The notes under the pieces: generated by a model
Told to the model about the DNA's origin: nothing
What the model saw: only the letters and a program-made list of their open reading frames with translations
Databases searched by the model: none
Assembly (NCBI GenBank): GCA_037501455.1
Contig: CM074862.1
Location: 83,692,001 to 83,756,000, forward strand
DNA: 64,000 bases
Direction: 5' to 3'
DNA from: Lantana camara
Lineage: Eukaryota > Streptophyta > Magnoliopsida > Lamiales > Verbenaceae
In this document: positions 46,784 through 59,837 of the stretch, one piece after another
How the letters are laid out: the number at the start of each line of letters is the position of its first letter
How positions within the stretch are numbered: the first letter of the stretch is position 1
Position numbers and translations under genes: made by a program

Positions 46784-47620
46784 GCATATTTTTACACGTC
46801 TTTTTACAATTTAACATTTTATACAATCCGACGGGATTCCAAGGGAAATCCATTTAGTTAATTTCTATTATATGTATTTTTCCCTTAATTTTTAATTTTG
46901 TCTTTTATTTAAAATCTATTTTAATTTCTATTTTATATTTTATATTTTGAAAAAACCGACGGGATTCCCCTCGGAATCCAGTGGGAATTATTTACCATTA
47001 CATTTTAAATTTTATAATTAAAAAACCGATGGATTCCGAGGAAAATCCCCGTCGGATTTAGTTAATTTCTATTATATGTATTTTTCCCTTAATTTTTAAT
47101 TTTATTTTTTATTTAAAATCTATTTTAATTTCTATTTTGTATTTTATATTTTGAAAAAACCGACGGGATTTCCCTCGAAATCTTGTCAGAATAATTTACC
47201 ATTACATTTAAATTTTATAATAAAAAAACCGACGGGATTCCGAGGGAAATCCCGTCGGAAATATTTAATTTCTATTTTTAATTTTATATTTTAAAAAATC
47301 CGACGGAATTTCCCTCGGCATCCCGTCGGAACTATTTTTAAATGTTATATTTTCGAGGGAAATCCCGTCGAAATTATTTAATTTATTTTTAAAAAAAAAA
47401 ATCGTAACCCGTCGGAATTCCCTCAGAATTTTTCGTCGGTATATGTTGGATTTCTTGTAGTGAGACGGATAAAAAAATAAATAAAAAGAAGAATAAAAGA
47501 GTCTAAGAGTCCATGCGGTTACTATCTACCTCTCTCCCTTAATATAATAGTATAGATATAGATAAGTGTGTTTAAATTATTTGGATTGAAAATTTAATTA
47601 AGAGTAATTAATTTTTAAGT

Positions 47621-47905
47621 CAACCGATCTAATTAGATATTAAGTTTGTGATTTAATTAATAATAATTAAGTTAAGTTCATTAACTGAAAGGAGTGCTAG
47701 GCTTTTATTTTAACTAGCAAAATCAATGTGCGTTGCACGTTATGTTTTTCAGTTAGTTTTAAATAAATTTTACTATTATATATGATTGTTTAATAAATTT
47801 AAATATTAATAGTGTTTAACATAATTAAATAAATATAATTAAATTTTTAATGGATCAATTTGATTTTGAAAAACTACTCATTTAAAATTATTTGTATAAA
47901 ATATC
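47621..47905. repeat. 285-bp direct repeat, copy B
   Basis: See copy A at 41373-41657. This copy also carries a Helitron 3' end (CTAG at 47714-47717 with the GTGCAACGCAC stem) and continues into different sequence at 47906. Confidence 0.85.
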
Positions 47906-49852
47906 TATATCAAATTATGAATCATAATAACATCTAATAAACTGCAAACTACACAAATAACACATGTTACGAATATTTGAAGTTATCATGCAAAATAAAT
48001 TAATTAAAGTGAAACACATAGTTATAATGCATGTAGAAGCAACACAGTTACGCGCAAGCAACACAAGTCTCATTAACCTAACCTAACATTGTAGCAATAA
48101 ATTTAAACACTTTATGCTATAATGCAAATTAAATTAATTAAAATGAAAAACATAGCTATGATACATGTAGATGCGATATGAAATATTTTTTCCTCTTGAT
48201 TTATTCCTTTTGATTTTTCTTGTTTCATTTACTAATGGTCAAGTACACCGTGTTCCAAATTTTGAGGCGTCACAACCCCCTCCCCCTAAGAGGATTTGGT
48301 CCACAAATTTAATTTATCTAAACTTGATTTCCATTGTCTTAAACCTCTTTTATTTAAATGTCCACCTGGTTGACTTTTCATACTATTATTCTTTGTAATT
48401 CAATCGATGTTTGACTGTGATGTCTTGTACCATAAATTTATTGAGTTTTCTCTTATTTTTGTTCGATAATATCATTTTTAATTATCGATAGAAACTGGTA
48501 GTAGGAACTTTGGCCTTTAAAAGTCTATTCATGATGCCCAAGGGATTTGATTGTCTTCTTGTAATCTTAGAGCAACTAAAATATTAACAGTATGGTCTAC
48601 TGCAGAGGGTTGTCATTTTCCAATTTTGACATTTTGTCTTCGAAGTCATCATTCTTCCTTACTCATCACTATTGACATTTTCCCTACCCCCATTTATTGC
48701 AGTCCGCTCAGATCAACATTTTCACAAAGTATTCCTTTTTATATATATGCGAGTTAGCATTTATGTATGACCACTTTATATTTCCTCACTTTGATGAATT
48801 ATTTCCACTCACATGAAATTTAATGTAACTCTTACTTGTGTTATGAAAATGTTTATCGATATTTGCCACTTGTTTTTAACTTTTAGGATTTGGGAAGCAA
48901 ATCTTGTTTCCATCCCTTTCTTTTAAATATTTAAACTTAATAGATAGACACGTAGGTTCTAGTTCCTTCCAATTTCTTTTTCTTGACAATATGTCCGATC
49001 GACTTTTGATAACATATTCAATATTTTGGTTTTGACACTACCATCTGTGATTTTAAGGTACTCTATCTACTCTCTTCCGATTAGATCGATTCATAATGAT
49101 AGTGTATGATTTCAACCACTGATAAGTAAGTTCAACTCTCTTTTAGTTGGCTACATACTCTGATATCTGTTATTAAAACTTTTTGACAAGTTTTGTTAAT
49201 TAAGGCATTTTCAATATGTAGTGATGTATGTAATGTAATATAAATTAGATGACACAGAATCATATAACATGTTTCATGTATTTCATAAATGCAAACAAAC
49301 CTATGATGGAGCACGTTTGGTTAATATGTTCCCTTGTCGAATATTTCCGATATAAATAACTTCTAACTTTTTAAAATTATGTATAGTTGATCTATATCAT
49401 TGTTCCTAAAAGTAAAGCAATTTCGGTTCTCATTTTTCTTGTGTAGTTCTACCACTTTACTCGCAGACTTAAAATTTGTTTTCCTCACGAATGCATCTTT
49501 TATGCACTTATTACGTATAATTTCTTCATTTGAATTGTAATGCTCCGCTCATCCGACCGTACATTTATGATGTCACAAGTGAGTTTAATTACACAATTAT
49601 ATAATTTAATTGCATCTTTATTTAATTTAATTGATTTAATTGTTTGTAATTGAGTGGCTAATTCTCGAATTATAAGAATATTCATGATTTTTGATGAATT
49701 ATATGATAGTTACATGAACAATGTGAAATGACATGCTTTACATGTTTAAAAGTCCTTAATTGCAACTTGTTTAAAGTATTGAGATTAAATTGAAGATGAA
49801 CTTTGGACTAATTTGTTATTTTTTAAAAGTTTAGGGGCCTAAATATAATTAG
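47906..49852. other. Decayed Ty3/gypsy-like sequence
   Basis: At 48268-48305, GGCGTCACAACCCCCTCCCC and then GAGGATTTGGTCC match the LTR end/polypurine junction of the gag-only element at 33236-33275, so a minus-strand retroelement remnant starts here. TGTAATGCTCCGCTCATCCG at 49539 looks like an LTR start on the plus strand. No intact ORF. Confidence 0.35.
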
Positions 49853-51869
49853 TGTTGGAAAACGAAGAGTTTGCACAGCGGAATTTTAAAACTTTTTCCA
49901 AAAGCGAATCGAAATCTTGCAATGCTCGTTTCAAAACTAAGAAGGTTTCAAGAAACTTACGAAGATAGAAGCTTTCTTGTGATGTTGATACCGCCTATCG
50001 AACACCCTTCGTGCGGATTATCCCTCGAACGGTTCTCGAAAAGATCCCAAAGTAGGTAATCCTCGAAAGCATATCCACACTAGTCCTAGATCCCGATCAA
50101 GTTATTGAGAATGCTAGTTTTGTTGCTTGTGTTTTGGGTAGAATTTTCTTTGAAAATTTTTCTTTTATTTTTCTAAAAAACAACTAATGCTTCAAGAACG
50201 TTGGTCTAAAGTCCTTAGAAGTCCCACCCCTTGTATCTATACATGTGGGGTTCGAGCCCCTATAGGTTTCTTAAACCTAGTGGGCTTTGATTTCTTATTC
50301 AATAATTCACTAATTAATTATTATCTTTTAATTGAAAATAAGATCATATTTTGCTCTCCAAGATAATCCAAGAAATCCTTCTCTCTCTCTCTCTCTCTCT
50401 CTCCTACTTTAGGAAGTTTGATTCAACTTTATCTTGCATAAAATTAAATATCAAAATTCAATAAATAATTTAATTCATAATTAATTATTTATTGGGTTAA
50501 TTATTTTTGAGATTGGACTTAACAATTAATTCATAATTAATTAAAAGACCAAAATTAATTAATTAATAATTTAATTAATTAAAACGAGAAAAGCATTCAC
50601 ACTGTGGATCAAGCCACACGTGTGCAGCTACATGTGTGTGACACGTGGCAGTCATGTACCTGTTGCGTGACACGTGCATGGGGTCCACGTACACGTGGCC
50701 CCATTTTGATCAATAATTTGATCCTTCGTTAATCCAATTAACTTCCTACCAACACCCTCGTGACTTGGCATTTGTGTGCGACCCTTTAGGTTTATTATTC
50801 GATTAACAATGACACTAAATAATTAATTTTAATAATTAATTAATCAGTTCATAGATCACACTACCGTAATCTAGCAATAGGTGTGTGACCCTCAGCTGAA
50901 TAACGAAATGATTCGAAGAACCTTTCATTTAATGATAATCAGTGAAATACGATCCTGCTACAACTTCATTTCTCAATCAAAAACTTAAGGCATGGGAATA
51001 AACTTAGAGCCTTGTTATTCTTGATCTTTAAAGTTAAGTTCGTTTCATATCTATTTAGATCTCAATCCAAGAAAACCCCATTTTCTTGATGTCTTGATCT
51101 TTTATCCATCTTGGCAAATGATTTAATAGTTAATGGACTACGAATAACTTAATCAGTAAGAGATCATTCTTTTTCTTAACAAGTATAGGCCCTTTATCGA
51201 TTCTACTAATTCTACATATGTCACTTGTGTAATCTCAACATAGGCTGTGGTTCAAGTGTCTACATGGTTACACCCTTTTGAGCCTATATCAAAGATTACA
51301 GAGTTAGCTCATATGAGACATTACAGAATCTCAAGTCAAAGGATTATTAATCACGTCATTGACCTGTGAGATATTTTCTAATTTGGAAGTTTTTGGAAAC
51401 TTCCTTTCCCATTAAGGAATGTTCTCACACGGGACATCTCAGTGATGAAGTTCTTGTAACAATCACCCTTATGTATTATGAAAGCATCATCGTATGCACT
51501 TCTCACTCCATGAAACTGAGTGATCCTTCTCAAGGACATAATCACATAAGCAAGTCTCAACGGAGTCAAGGTCGACACTCCCACTGTCTGTTAGGCTCAT
51601 CGACTTGGATAAGTTTTGAATCCTTACCTATGGAGTTAAGAACTTGTTTCATGTATCGTTCTCATAAGGATAAAGTTCTTAACGGCCCCATCGGATTAGG
51701 AGAGTTCAAGATATGCAAAACACAGTCAAATCCAAACAGACATAAATAAGCACATAAAGAAGTGATTGCCTATGAACAAAATCATTTCATTTATTATTCA
51801 AATACTGTTTGTGATTTTACAAGAAAATAGTAAAGCAACAATACTGATTCAAAGGCACTATTCCTAACA
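49853..51869 (-). mobile_element. Solo LTR (about 2.0 kb)
   Basis: TGTTGGAAAACG at the left and CACTATTCCTAACA at the right, with flanks ATTAG (49848-49852) and GTTAG (51870-51874), a 4/5 match. On the minus strand it begins TGTTAGGAATAGTGCC. It is related throughout to 53382-55497 (shared blocks such as CATATGAGACA, CACTCCCACTGTCTGT and GTTCTTAACGGCC) but clearly diverged. A (CT)n run lies at 50382-50403. Confidence 0.65.
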
Positions 51870-53381
51870 GTTAGGTTATCTTTAGCCACTTATGGAGATG
51901 AACTTTGATTCTGACTTCGTTATTGGACTCGGGACATCAAATCGAATCCGATGATTGTGATCTTGTATGTTTTCGAGCCCCTTTGTTTTATTCTTACATT
52001 AAAATCAGTCGGTGTGGACTTGTTATCACACAAAGTAGATAAGAAAATATTTTCTTTCTCTCCTCCCCCCCTCCTCCCTCCTCCCTCCTCTCTCTCTCTC
52101 ACTCTCTCACTCTCAACAACAAAGGTAACCTTCAAAGTTTCCCTATTTCAAGTTCAAGCATTAATCTTCCTACTTCCTTTAATCCTTCAAGATATGAAAT
52201 ATGTTCTTCTCATTCTTCTCCTCTTTATTTTGAGGTTCTATTCATGGGGTTTGAATGTGTGTATATGAATTATGGCATATGAACTGCAATGTCTATGGTT
52301 CTTGAAAAATGGTATTTAGGTTAGAATAAATTGTATTAGATGTCTCTTATGTATTTAATATGAAGTTTATTGCATGAATTTGGTGTTTGAGGAGTTGGGT
52401 AGTTGGAGTTTTTAACAGCTTCATTAATGGAGGTTATAGCTTTGGTGGTTTTGGGGTGTTAAGCATGTGTCGTTGTGTTTTATTGTCCCAAATGTGTCAT
52501 AATAAATGTTGTGTGATCATTTGCAAGCTTTTAAATGTGTTGTTGTTGCCTTTGGAGGGGTGACATAGCCACTCTGTGGTAATCTTCTCTGAACCCCCTA
52601 TTTTCTGATGTTTCTAGAACTTCCCACGACAAAAAGAACTTTTGAACTGTTTTGTCCCATGGTTCTGGCCCCCAACGCTAGAGAAATTCTGAACAAATTT
52701 ATTCCCAAGCCTTGGGACTTTGCGAGAAGACTTTCTATCAACGTCCCACTGTCGTGGGAAGTCACCTTTATTTTTCTTCCCACATCATGGTCTTGCTTTC
52801 CTTCATGGCTCGTTTTGACTTTAACCTCATTTTTGTGCTTAATTCACGTATGTTCCTAATGTGTCATGCTATGCTTGTATATATGTGAATGATTGATAGT
52901 GTGCGTAATTCTTGATATTTTGTGTTTTTATGACCACGTTTTTAAGTGCTTTTATTTGATATAATTGGTGCCTTGAGGTATTTTCATGGTTTTTAGTGTA
53001 GATTGGGCCATTATTTCATTTAATTAAATTATGGGCTGAAGAGAGAAGAATTTTGATAGAATTTGGACTGGGTTGTACGTGTGGCTGAAATCAAAGGAAA
53101 AGCTCAATGTGGAGTTGGTTGATTTTTTTGTTGATAGCAGTGGGCTTAATTGCTAATTGGGCCAAGAGAGAGTGAGGCTTGGAAATTAATTGGACCTAGT
53201 CCAATTAGAGAAGAGATTTGGGCAGCAAGTTTCCTAGACGCTGCATGTTTCCTTGAGAGATTAGGATTTGCTTAAGGGTTGGACTTTCGGGTGAGTGTAT
53301 TTAGGAGACTTTGGGTAGAATATTTTATCAACTTTTTCACGCAGCGGTTTGGGGATTTTGGGAGGATTGGAGGCAGCACCC
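51870..53381. other. Leader-like spacer with CT-rich tract and one dispersed repeat
   Basis: A pyrimidine-rich CTCC/CTCT tract at 52051-52114 precedes AACAACAAAGGTAACC, which resembles a transcribed leader. 52600-52905 is a diverged single copy of the tandem unit found at 56468-57890 (shared CCTTGGGACTTTGCGAGAAG). Nothing else is recognisable in 52906-53381. Confidence 0.4.
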
Positions 53382-55497
53382 TGTTGGGCAACTACAGAGT
53401 AAAAGCAGCGGAAGTTTAAAATTTTTTCCAAAAGGGATCTAAAAGACTTGCAATGTTCGTATCGTAACGTTGGGACTCAAGAAACTCACACGAATTGAAG
53501 CTTTCTTGAAACGTATTGAGCCACCCTCAAATGTTCTTCATGCGGCATGAAAATCCCCGTTTCTTGATTCTTTGTTCGAGATTCCAAAGTAGAAATCCTC
53601 TAGAGTATTAATCCATACCAACCTAAATTCAAATCATATTAGTGAGTATGCTAGTACTATAATATGCGTATTAAAGAAACAAGAAACGAGAAAAGAGAGC
53701 AAGAGAATTATCCCCAAAATTTTATGAAGGTTGGACGTGATTCTCCAAATCACGTGTAGTCCAAAAATTCGAACCCCTAGTCCCTTTTATAGGCTAGGGT
53801 TCGAAACCCTAATCCCATGTAGGAGATGGCCTCCTACTTTAACTTTTCTCCTATTCTTTCTTTCTCTCCAAGTAAATAATATCTTATCTAATATAGGATA
53901 TTTATTTTATAGAAAAAGAGCTCCTAACTAATTTAGGAGTATTTAATTATTCTAGCAGTAATTAAATATCTTATCCTAATACTTTATTAGAATAATAAAA
54001 TAGAAGATATTTATTTATTTATTTATTCTAATCAAATTAGAACAACTAAATAATTAAATACTTAGAATTAATTCTCCAATTAATTCCATCAAGGACTTTA
54101 GAATTAACTCACTAATTAATTATAACGGGCTAAAATTAATTCTCCTATTAATTTTATTAGGCTATATAATTAATTCTTCAATTAATTATATTTAGGGATT
54201 TATAATTAATTCTCCAATTAATTATATCTTGGTTTTATAATTAATTCTCCAATTAATTATATTTGGACTTAATAATTAATTCTCCAATTAATTAACACAT
54301 GGTCCAATTCGGTAATTGGAGTCCAAACAGTGCTCTCGATCCACACGTGTACTTTACACTGTGCTCTCGTTTCGGTCAACTATTTGATCTTTCCTTAATA
54401 CCCTTTGAACCCGGTAATTGTGTGTGACCCTCTAGGTTCAATTTCAGTTAGCAGTGAGCGTAATTAATTAATACACTTATTAATTAATTACCTTACAGAT
54501 CACACGACCATAGTCTAGCAACAGGTGTGTGACCCCTACCCGAAATGTGAATGTATATTCGAAAGAACCTTTCAGTCAATAACATCATGTGGGATACGAT
54601 CCTCCTACCATCCTATCTCTCGATTAAGATCTAGGGCATGGGAATATGGAGAGCCCTACTAATCTTAATCTTAAAACAAAGTCCACTTCATATTCCATTT
54701 GATCTCAATCCAAGAAAATCCCATTTTCTTGATGTCTTGGTCTAACAACCTTGCGCAAGGATTTTAGGATGGAATCATGAATGACTTGCGTGATAAGAGA
54801 TCATCTTGCCTACATCAAGTGTAGGTCCTTTATTGATTCCAACAGTTCTCATATGCACTTGTGTAATCCCAACATAGGCCATGGTTCAGGTGTCTATATG
54901 GCGACACCCTTTTGAGCCTATATCAAAGATTACAGAGTTAGCTCATATGAGACAATGTGGAATCTCAAGTCTAAGGATTAATTCCTCACGTCATTGACAT
55001 GTGAGATATTTCCTAATCTGGAAGTTTCAGAAAACTTCCTTTCCCATTTAGGAATCTTCTCAAGCGGGGCACTCTCAATCATGAAGTTCATGCAACTATC
55101 ACCCTTATGTATTATGAACGCATCAACCTATGCACTTATCACCCCATGAAACCGGGTGATCCTTCTTTAGGACATAACTACACAAGCAAGTCTCAACAGA
55201 GACAAAGTCGACACTCCCACTGTCTGTCGGCCTCATTGACTTGGAAAAGTTTCTAATCATCGCCTATGGAGTTAAGAACTTATTTCATGTGTCATTCCCA
55301 TAATGACAAAGTTCTTAACGGCCTCATCGGATTAGGGGAGTTCTAGACATGCACACGTAATGGAAACACACAAAACACGTATTGACACATAAGAAATGTT
55401 CGCCTGTGATTACAATCATTCGTATATTATTCAAAGATTGTCTGTGATAAGGGAAAGTCCCCAAGCATAACAACTTTCTAGGGCACTATTCCCAACA
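53382..55497 (-). mobile_element. Solo LTR (about 2.1 kb), same family as 49853-51869
   Basis: TGTTGGGCAACT at the left and GGGCACTATTCCCAACA at the right. The minus-strand start TGTTGGGAATAGTGCCC is a recognisable LTR terminus. No matching target duplication was found. The core has many TTAATTCTCCAATTAATTA repeats at 54050-54300. Confidence 0.6.
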
Positions 55498-56467
55498 GTA
55501 GCTTGAAAGACATCCGAGGGCGTCGAAAATCATTCCTCAAGAGTTTTTTTTAATTTCTTGTTTTAGTTAGATTATGCTTTTGATTTATTTTGTGTAGCTA
55601 AACTCTTAATATTTAGCTAGAGATTTATGATTTGGTTAAAACATCGTGACACCTAATTGTTTTTATATTTCAATGCAATTCAAGTATTTATTAATTCTCT
55701 GAGTGTCGTGTTTATTGTGATTTGTTTGCTTAGTAATAGTGCATGATCATCTAAGTAGATTTAATTGCATAGTGCCATTCATGATGCATGAAGTGTATGT
55801 AATGCTTGATTGATGTTTGTGGCGCATTAACTAGAAGGATTGGTTGCAGTTCTGAACTTGTTAAGGGAATTAATAATCGAATTTAAGTCTTGCACGTGTA
55901 GTGACTTAGTTAATTCGGGTTAGTGTTTTCATATATTTTAATGCTGTTGGTTCATTAAATCCTGTCAAGTGTCTCTAGGGGTTGTGAAACTGATTAGGAA
56001 AAATAGTTGTGGAGTGTCTCTAGCTATTCGATAAATTAAGTGAAAATGAGGTAGAGCCGAGTGTCTCTATCTGCTATAGCTAACCTATTTGAATTATTTG
56101 AAATTATCGTTTCGTCCGTGATCGATGTGGAAACTAAATTATAATCTTTAGCTAGGTGTAGTTATATATCCCTATTGGTTAATCCTCTCTTACAACGTGA
56201 TTAATTGTGTTCTTCTAGCTCTTAGTTTTAATTAATTGCTTGTTTAATTTTAATTAGTTTAGTTAACTCCAAAATTCCCCATACTTTTACTTGTTATTTC
56301 TTGTGATTTTTCTTACAATTTTAATTGAATTAGTTCCATGCCCTCTACTTAGGAAAGCCCTCAATTAATTTCTCCCAATCTCTGCGGTTCGACCCGTTTT
56401 TGCTATACTCCATATTAGTCGTAGATCGGAATTATATTTATTTTTGACAAATTCGACACCTATCAAT
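55498..56467 (+). other. LTR-like 3' end (Athila/Ogre-type signature)
   Basis: CTCTGCGGTTCGACCCG followed by a TTTTTGCTATACTCC block near 56379-56420 is the conserved sequence near LTR ends of Athila-like gypsy elements. Upstream, GTGTCTCTAG recurs three times (55970, 56015, 56060). No boundaries can be set and no ORF is seen. Confidence 0.4.
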
Positions 56468-57890
56468 GATCTTGTATGCTATCGTGTGATTTCAATTGTA
56501 TATCAAAGGTGCTCGAATGTTCTTATATATCATAATCATGCATTTTAATCTTATGAATATCATAAATTACGATCATTACACGCATACATGCATTCAAGGT
56601 CTTCATAAGTATCGTCTTGCACCTTTTGGTTCATATTTGAGTCTAAATCATGTCTTGTGTTCGGCTTGTACGTGTAGAGGTACTCCAAAATTCCATCTGT
56701 CTTTTTGTATTTCATTTTTATACTTATCTCTAGCTATTAAACACATTTTTTTACATTCTTTAATATAGTTCCATATATTTTCTCTTTATATTTAGTTGGA
56801 CAATTACGTGGGATATAATTCTAGCCCCCATTGTTCCCATGCCTTGGGACTTTGCGGGTAGACTTTCTATCAATGTTCCACTGTCATGTGACGTCGCCTA
56901 TATTTTTCTTCTCTGGTCGTGGTTCTGCTTTTCTTCATACCTCATTTTAAGTTTAACGTCATTTTTATACTTACTTCTTGTACGTTCCTAATGTACCATA
57001 CTATGTTTGTATGTATGTGAATGATCTTATATATGCCACTGCGTGACTTCAATTGAATATTAAAATGTGCTTGAATGTTCTTATATGTCATAATCGCGCA
57101 TCATACTCTTATAAATATCGTAAATTATAATCATTGCATGCATACATGCATTCAAGGTATTCATAAGTATCGTTGTGCGCCTTTTAGTTCATATTTGAGT
57201 CTAAGTCATATGTCTTCTGTTCGATTTGTACAGAGGTATTCCAAAGGTTCATCTGTCTTATTGTATTTCAGTTTTATACTTGTCTCTATCTATTAAACAC
57301 ATTTCTTTTTTATATATATAGTTTCATATATTTTCTCTTTATCTTTATTTGTATGATTACGTGGGACATAGTTCTGGTCCCCATTGTTCATTGGCCTTGG
57401 GACTTTGCGGAGGAACCTTCTATCAACGTTCCACGGTTGTGGACGTCACCTATATTTTTGTTCCCAGGTTGTGGTTCTACTTTCCTTCATACCTCATTTT
57501 AACTTTAACCTCATTTTTGTATTTACTTCTTATACATTCCTAATGTACGATACTATGTCTGTATGTATGTGAATAATCTAATATATACTACCGTGTGATT
57601 TGAATTGCCTATCAAAGGTGCTCGAATGTTCTTATATGTCATAATCATGCATCATATGCATTCAAGGTATTCATAAGTATCGTCGTGCACCTTTTGGTTC
57701 ATATTTGAATTTAAGTCATATGTCTTATATTCGGTTTGTACAGAGGCGTTTCAAAATTCTATTTGGATTTTTGTATTTCATTTTTATACTTATCTCTATC
57801 TATTAAATTTATTTTTTATTTTTTTATACTCTTTAATATATAATTTCATATAGTTTCTCTTTATCTTTAGTTGTGCAATTAAGTAATATC
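56468..57890. repeat. Tandem array of about 550-bp units
   Basis: Units start at 56468, 57023 and 57575 (the third is partial). Each contains CGAATGTTCTTATAT or close, CATACATGCATTCAAGG, ATAAGTATCGTYGTGC and CCTTGGGACTTTGCGG. Units differ from each other moderately, so this is an old local amplification. Small ORFs in it follow the repeat and are not convincing genes. Confidence 0.8.
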
Positions 57891-59837
57891 ATTTTTACCA
57901 ATCAGTAAGTAACAATAAATTTTAATAGTAAAAACATACATTACGTAGAACATGGTAAATATTTGTTCTTATATTATTAATTTTATTTTTAAATATATAA
58001 ATATCTTATAATATAACTTATAGTTAATATATTAATTTTAGAAAGAATCGTTATTATGATATTCTATATGTTTTTTTATAGATTAAAAGATTTCTATTTA
58101 TAATTTATTAAGGAATTTTATTTTTATTCAAATAAATATTTTTAAAAATTTTAAATATAATAATAATATTTAATATAAATTAACGAAGTCACCCCCAAAT
58201 TTAATATTATTAAAAGCATTGTTGTTAGAAAGTACAATTTGCATATGTGTTTCTTGTATTTTTTTAGAATTGATAATATTACTGTGTTTTTTAATAAGTT
58301 GCAGGATTTTTCACTTTTCCTTCTCCTAAATATACGAGATTGAAGATTTATTAATTTAGTCGAGATAGTTAGATTAATATTAGGATTAATTTATTCAAAA
58401 GTTTAAAAAATTATAATTATATAGTGTTTTATAATTAGGGAAAGATTTATACAATTATATTTGATTAGAATTAGATAAATATAATTAAGAGTTCGATTAG
58501 AATGTTATATCCTGAAACAATATTTATTTATCAAATTTATAATTTATAAAATTACCCTTAACTATATTTTATTGAAATTCTTATAATAAGGGTATTTCGG
58601 ACGATTGCGAAGTTTCAAAAAACCAAAAACCCAACTCGTACTTTTATAATATATATAATAATATAATAATATATAGATTATAGTAATTAAATTAAAATTC
58701 AAAGCATTAACCTCCTCATAAATCCGTCTCTTTCTCTCTACTTTCTCTTTAAATTTTCACTCATCTCTTCATGCAATATTGAGAATGATATTGGATAATT
58801 AATATTCAATTGATTCAATACTATTGGATAATCAATATTCAATTAGTGTTCTAGTGAACTAATTGAGTTGTTATTCAATTACAAGTTGTGGGCCACCATA
58901 GGACAAGATCTTGGAAGCAGATCTGATAGGTTTTGGATAATCTTCTAATTTACTTGTTGTTTCTCTTATTTAAATTGTAAATTTTGGATCAAAATCTGAT
59001 TTATTCTGGATTTTCACGATAAACTCATTATTATAAGCTCTAAATTTTAATTTCAGCTAGGTTGACGAATTTCAAGAATAGTAAAATGTTCTCTACTAGA
59101 GTATACCTTTTTTAGGGGGTGGAAACGAGAGTATTCTTTTGTCACTTCATAAATAAATAAAAAATAAAACCTTATTAGTTAGAAGGATCCCAAGAAACAA
59201 ACTAGTAGAATTGTTACTATATAATATTATTCTAGGGAAAAATAACAGCGAAATTGACGAAAATATAATTTGGTAGTCGTAGCTTGAACAAATATGAGTA
59301 TATTGATCAAATTACTATCAAAACACTGGAGCTAAATTAAGTCATTTACTATAAACCTCAGGCTATTAAAACTTGGAACTGAGATGGCGCACGGACAAAA
59401 AGGGAATAAAGATTTTGAAGATGATCATGGTGGATGATGAAGTAAATTTGTAAAATTATTTTGCCATATTTTCATACATTCATGCTGAAATAACTAATAT
59501 TTTTCATGGGGACAATAATTGAAGTCATAATGTTCAACGACAAGATCAAGCGATTTGAAGCATATATTCTCTCTAATGGAGAATTAAAAAAGTTCCAACA
59601 CAAATTTCGTTAACCCTCATATATCATAGATTCATAAGACAGAACTTGAAGTGTACTGTCATTATGAATGCTCTAGTGTGTCTACTACAATACATCAGTT
59701 ACAACTTTATTGACTTTGGATACATAAAAGAAGAACAACATGACCCAATTGATACAAATTTGTCACAAATACAATTACAGATATTTTTCGAATTTTATTA
59801 AAAATCAACAAAGTTAAAGAACGATAAGTTTACAATA
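57891..59837. other. Unassigned AT-rich sequence
   Basis: No coding or structural signal. A possible Helitron 5' end on the minus strand (TCTATATATTATTATATTATT, 58677) could pair with the 3' end at 47714, but this is weak. Confidence 0.3.

Larger units (their letters stand above)
41658..47461. mobile_element. CACTA element with CCGACGGGATTTCC arrays, left end truncated
   Basis: Subterminal arrays of CCGACGGGATTTCCCTCGG in both orientations lie at 41658-42220 and 46826-47450. The right end reads TTTCTTGTAGTG, a canonical CACTA terminus at 47461; the matching CACTACAAGAAA left end is missing. Inside are a transposase-associated remnant (42522-42719), an alpha-galactosidase fragment (43074-43631), a solo LTR, a minisatellite and a tRNA-like module. 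43640-44550 holds nothing I recognise. Confidence 0.75.
41466..47556 (-). mobile_element. Helitron, minus strand, containing a CACTA element
   Basis: 5' end TCTATACTATTATATTAAGGG at 47556 after a host A; 3' end CTAG before a host T at 41466, with a GTGCAACACAC stem just inside. Most of its length is the CACTA element 41658-47461. No Rep/helicase ORF. Confidence 0.55.

Noticed and set aside
41373..47905. Interpretation of the 285-bp direct repeats as LTRs
   Set aside because: No TG...CA ends, no primer site or polypurine tract; the repeats contain Helitron 3' ends instead.
49853..55497. Interpretation as one LTR retrotransposon with a 1.5-kb interior
   Set aside because: The two LTRs are too diverged from each other, the left one has its own near-match TSD, and there is no primer site or polypurine tract in between.
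53382..55502. 5-bp target duplication for the second solo LTR
   Set aside because: Flanks CACCC and GTAGC do not match; the boundary or the duplication has decayed.
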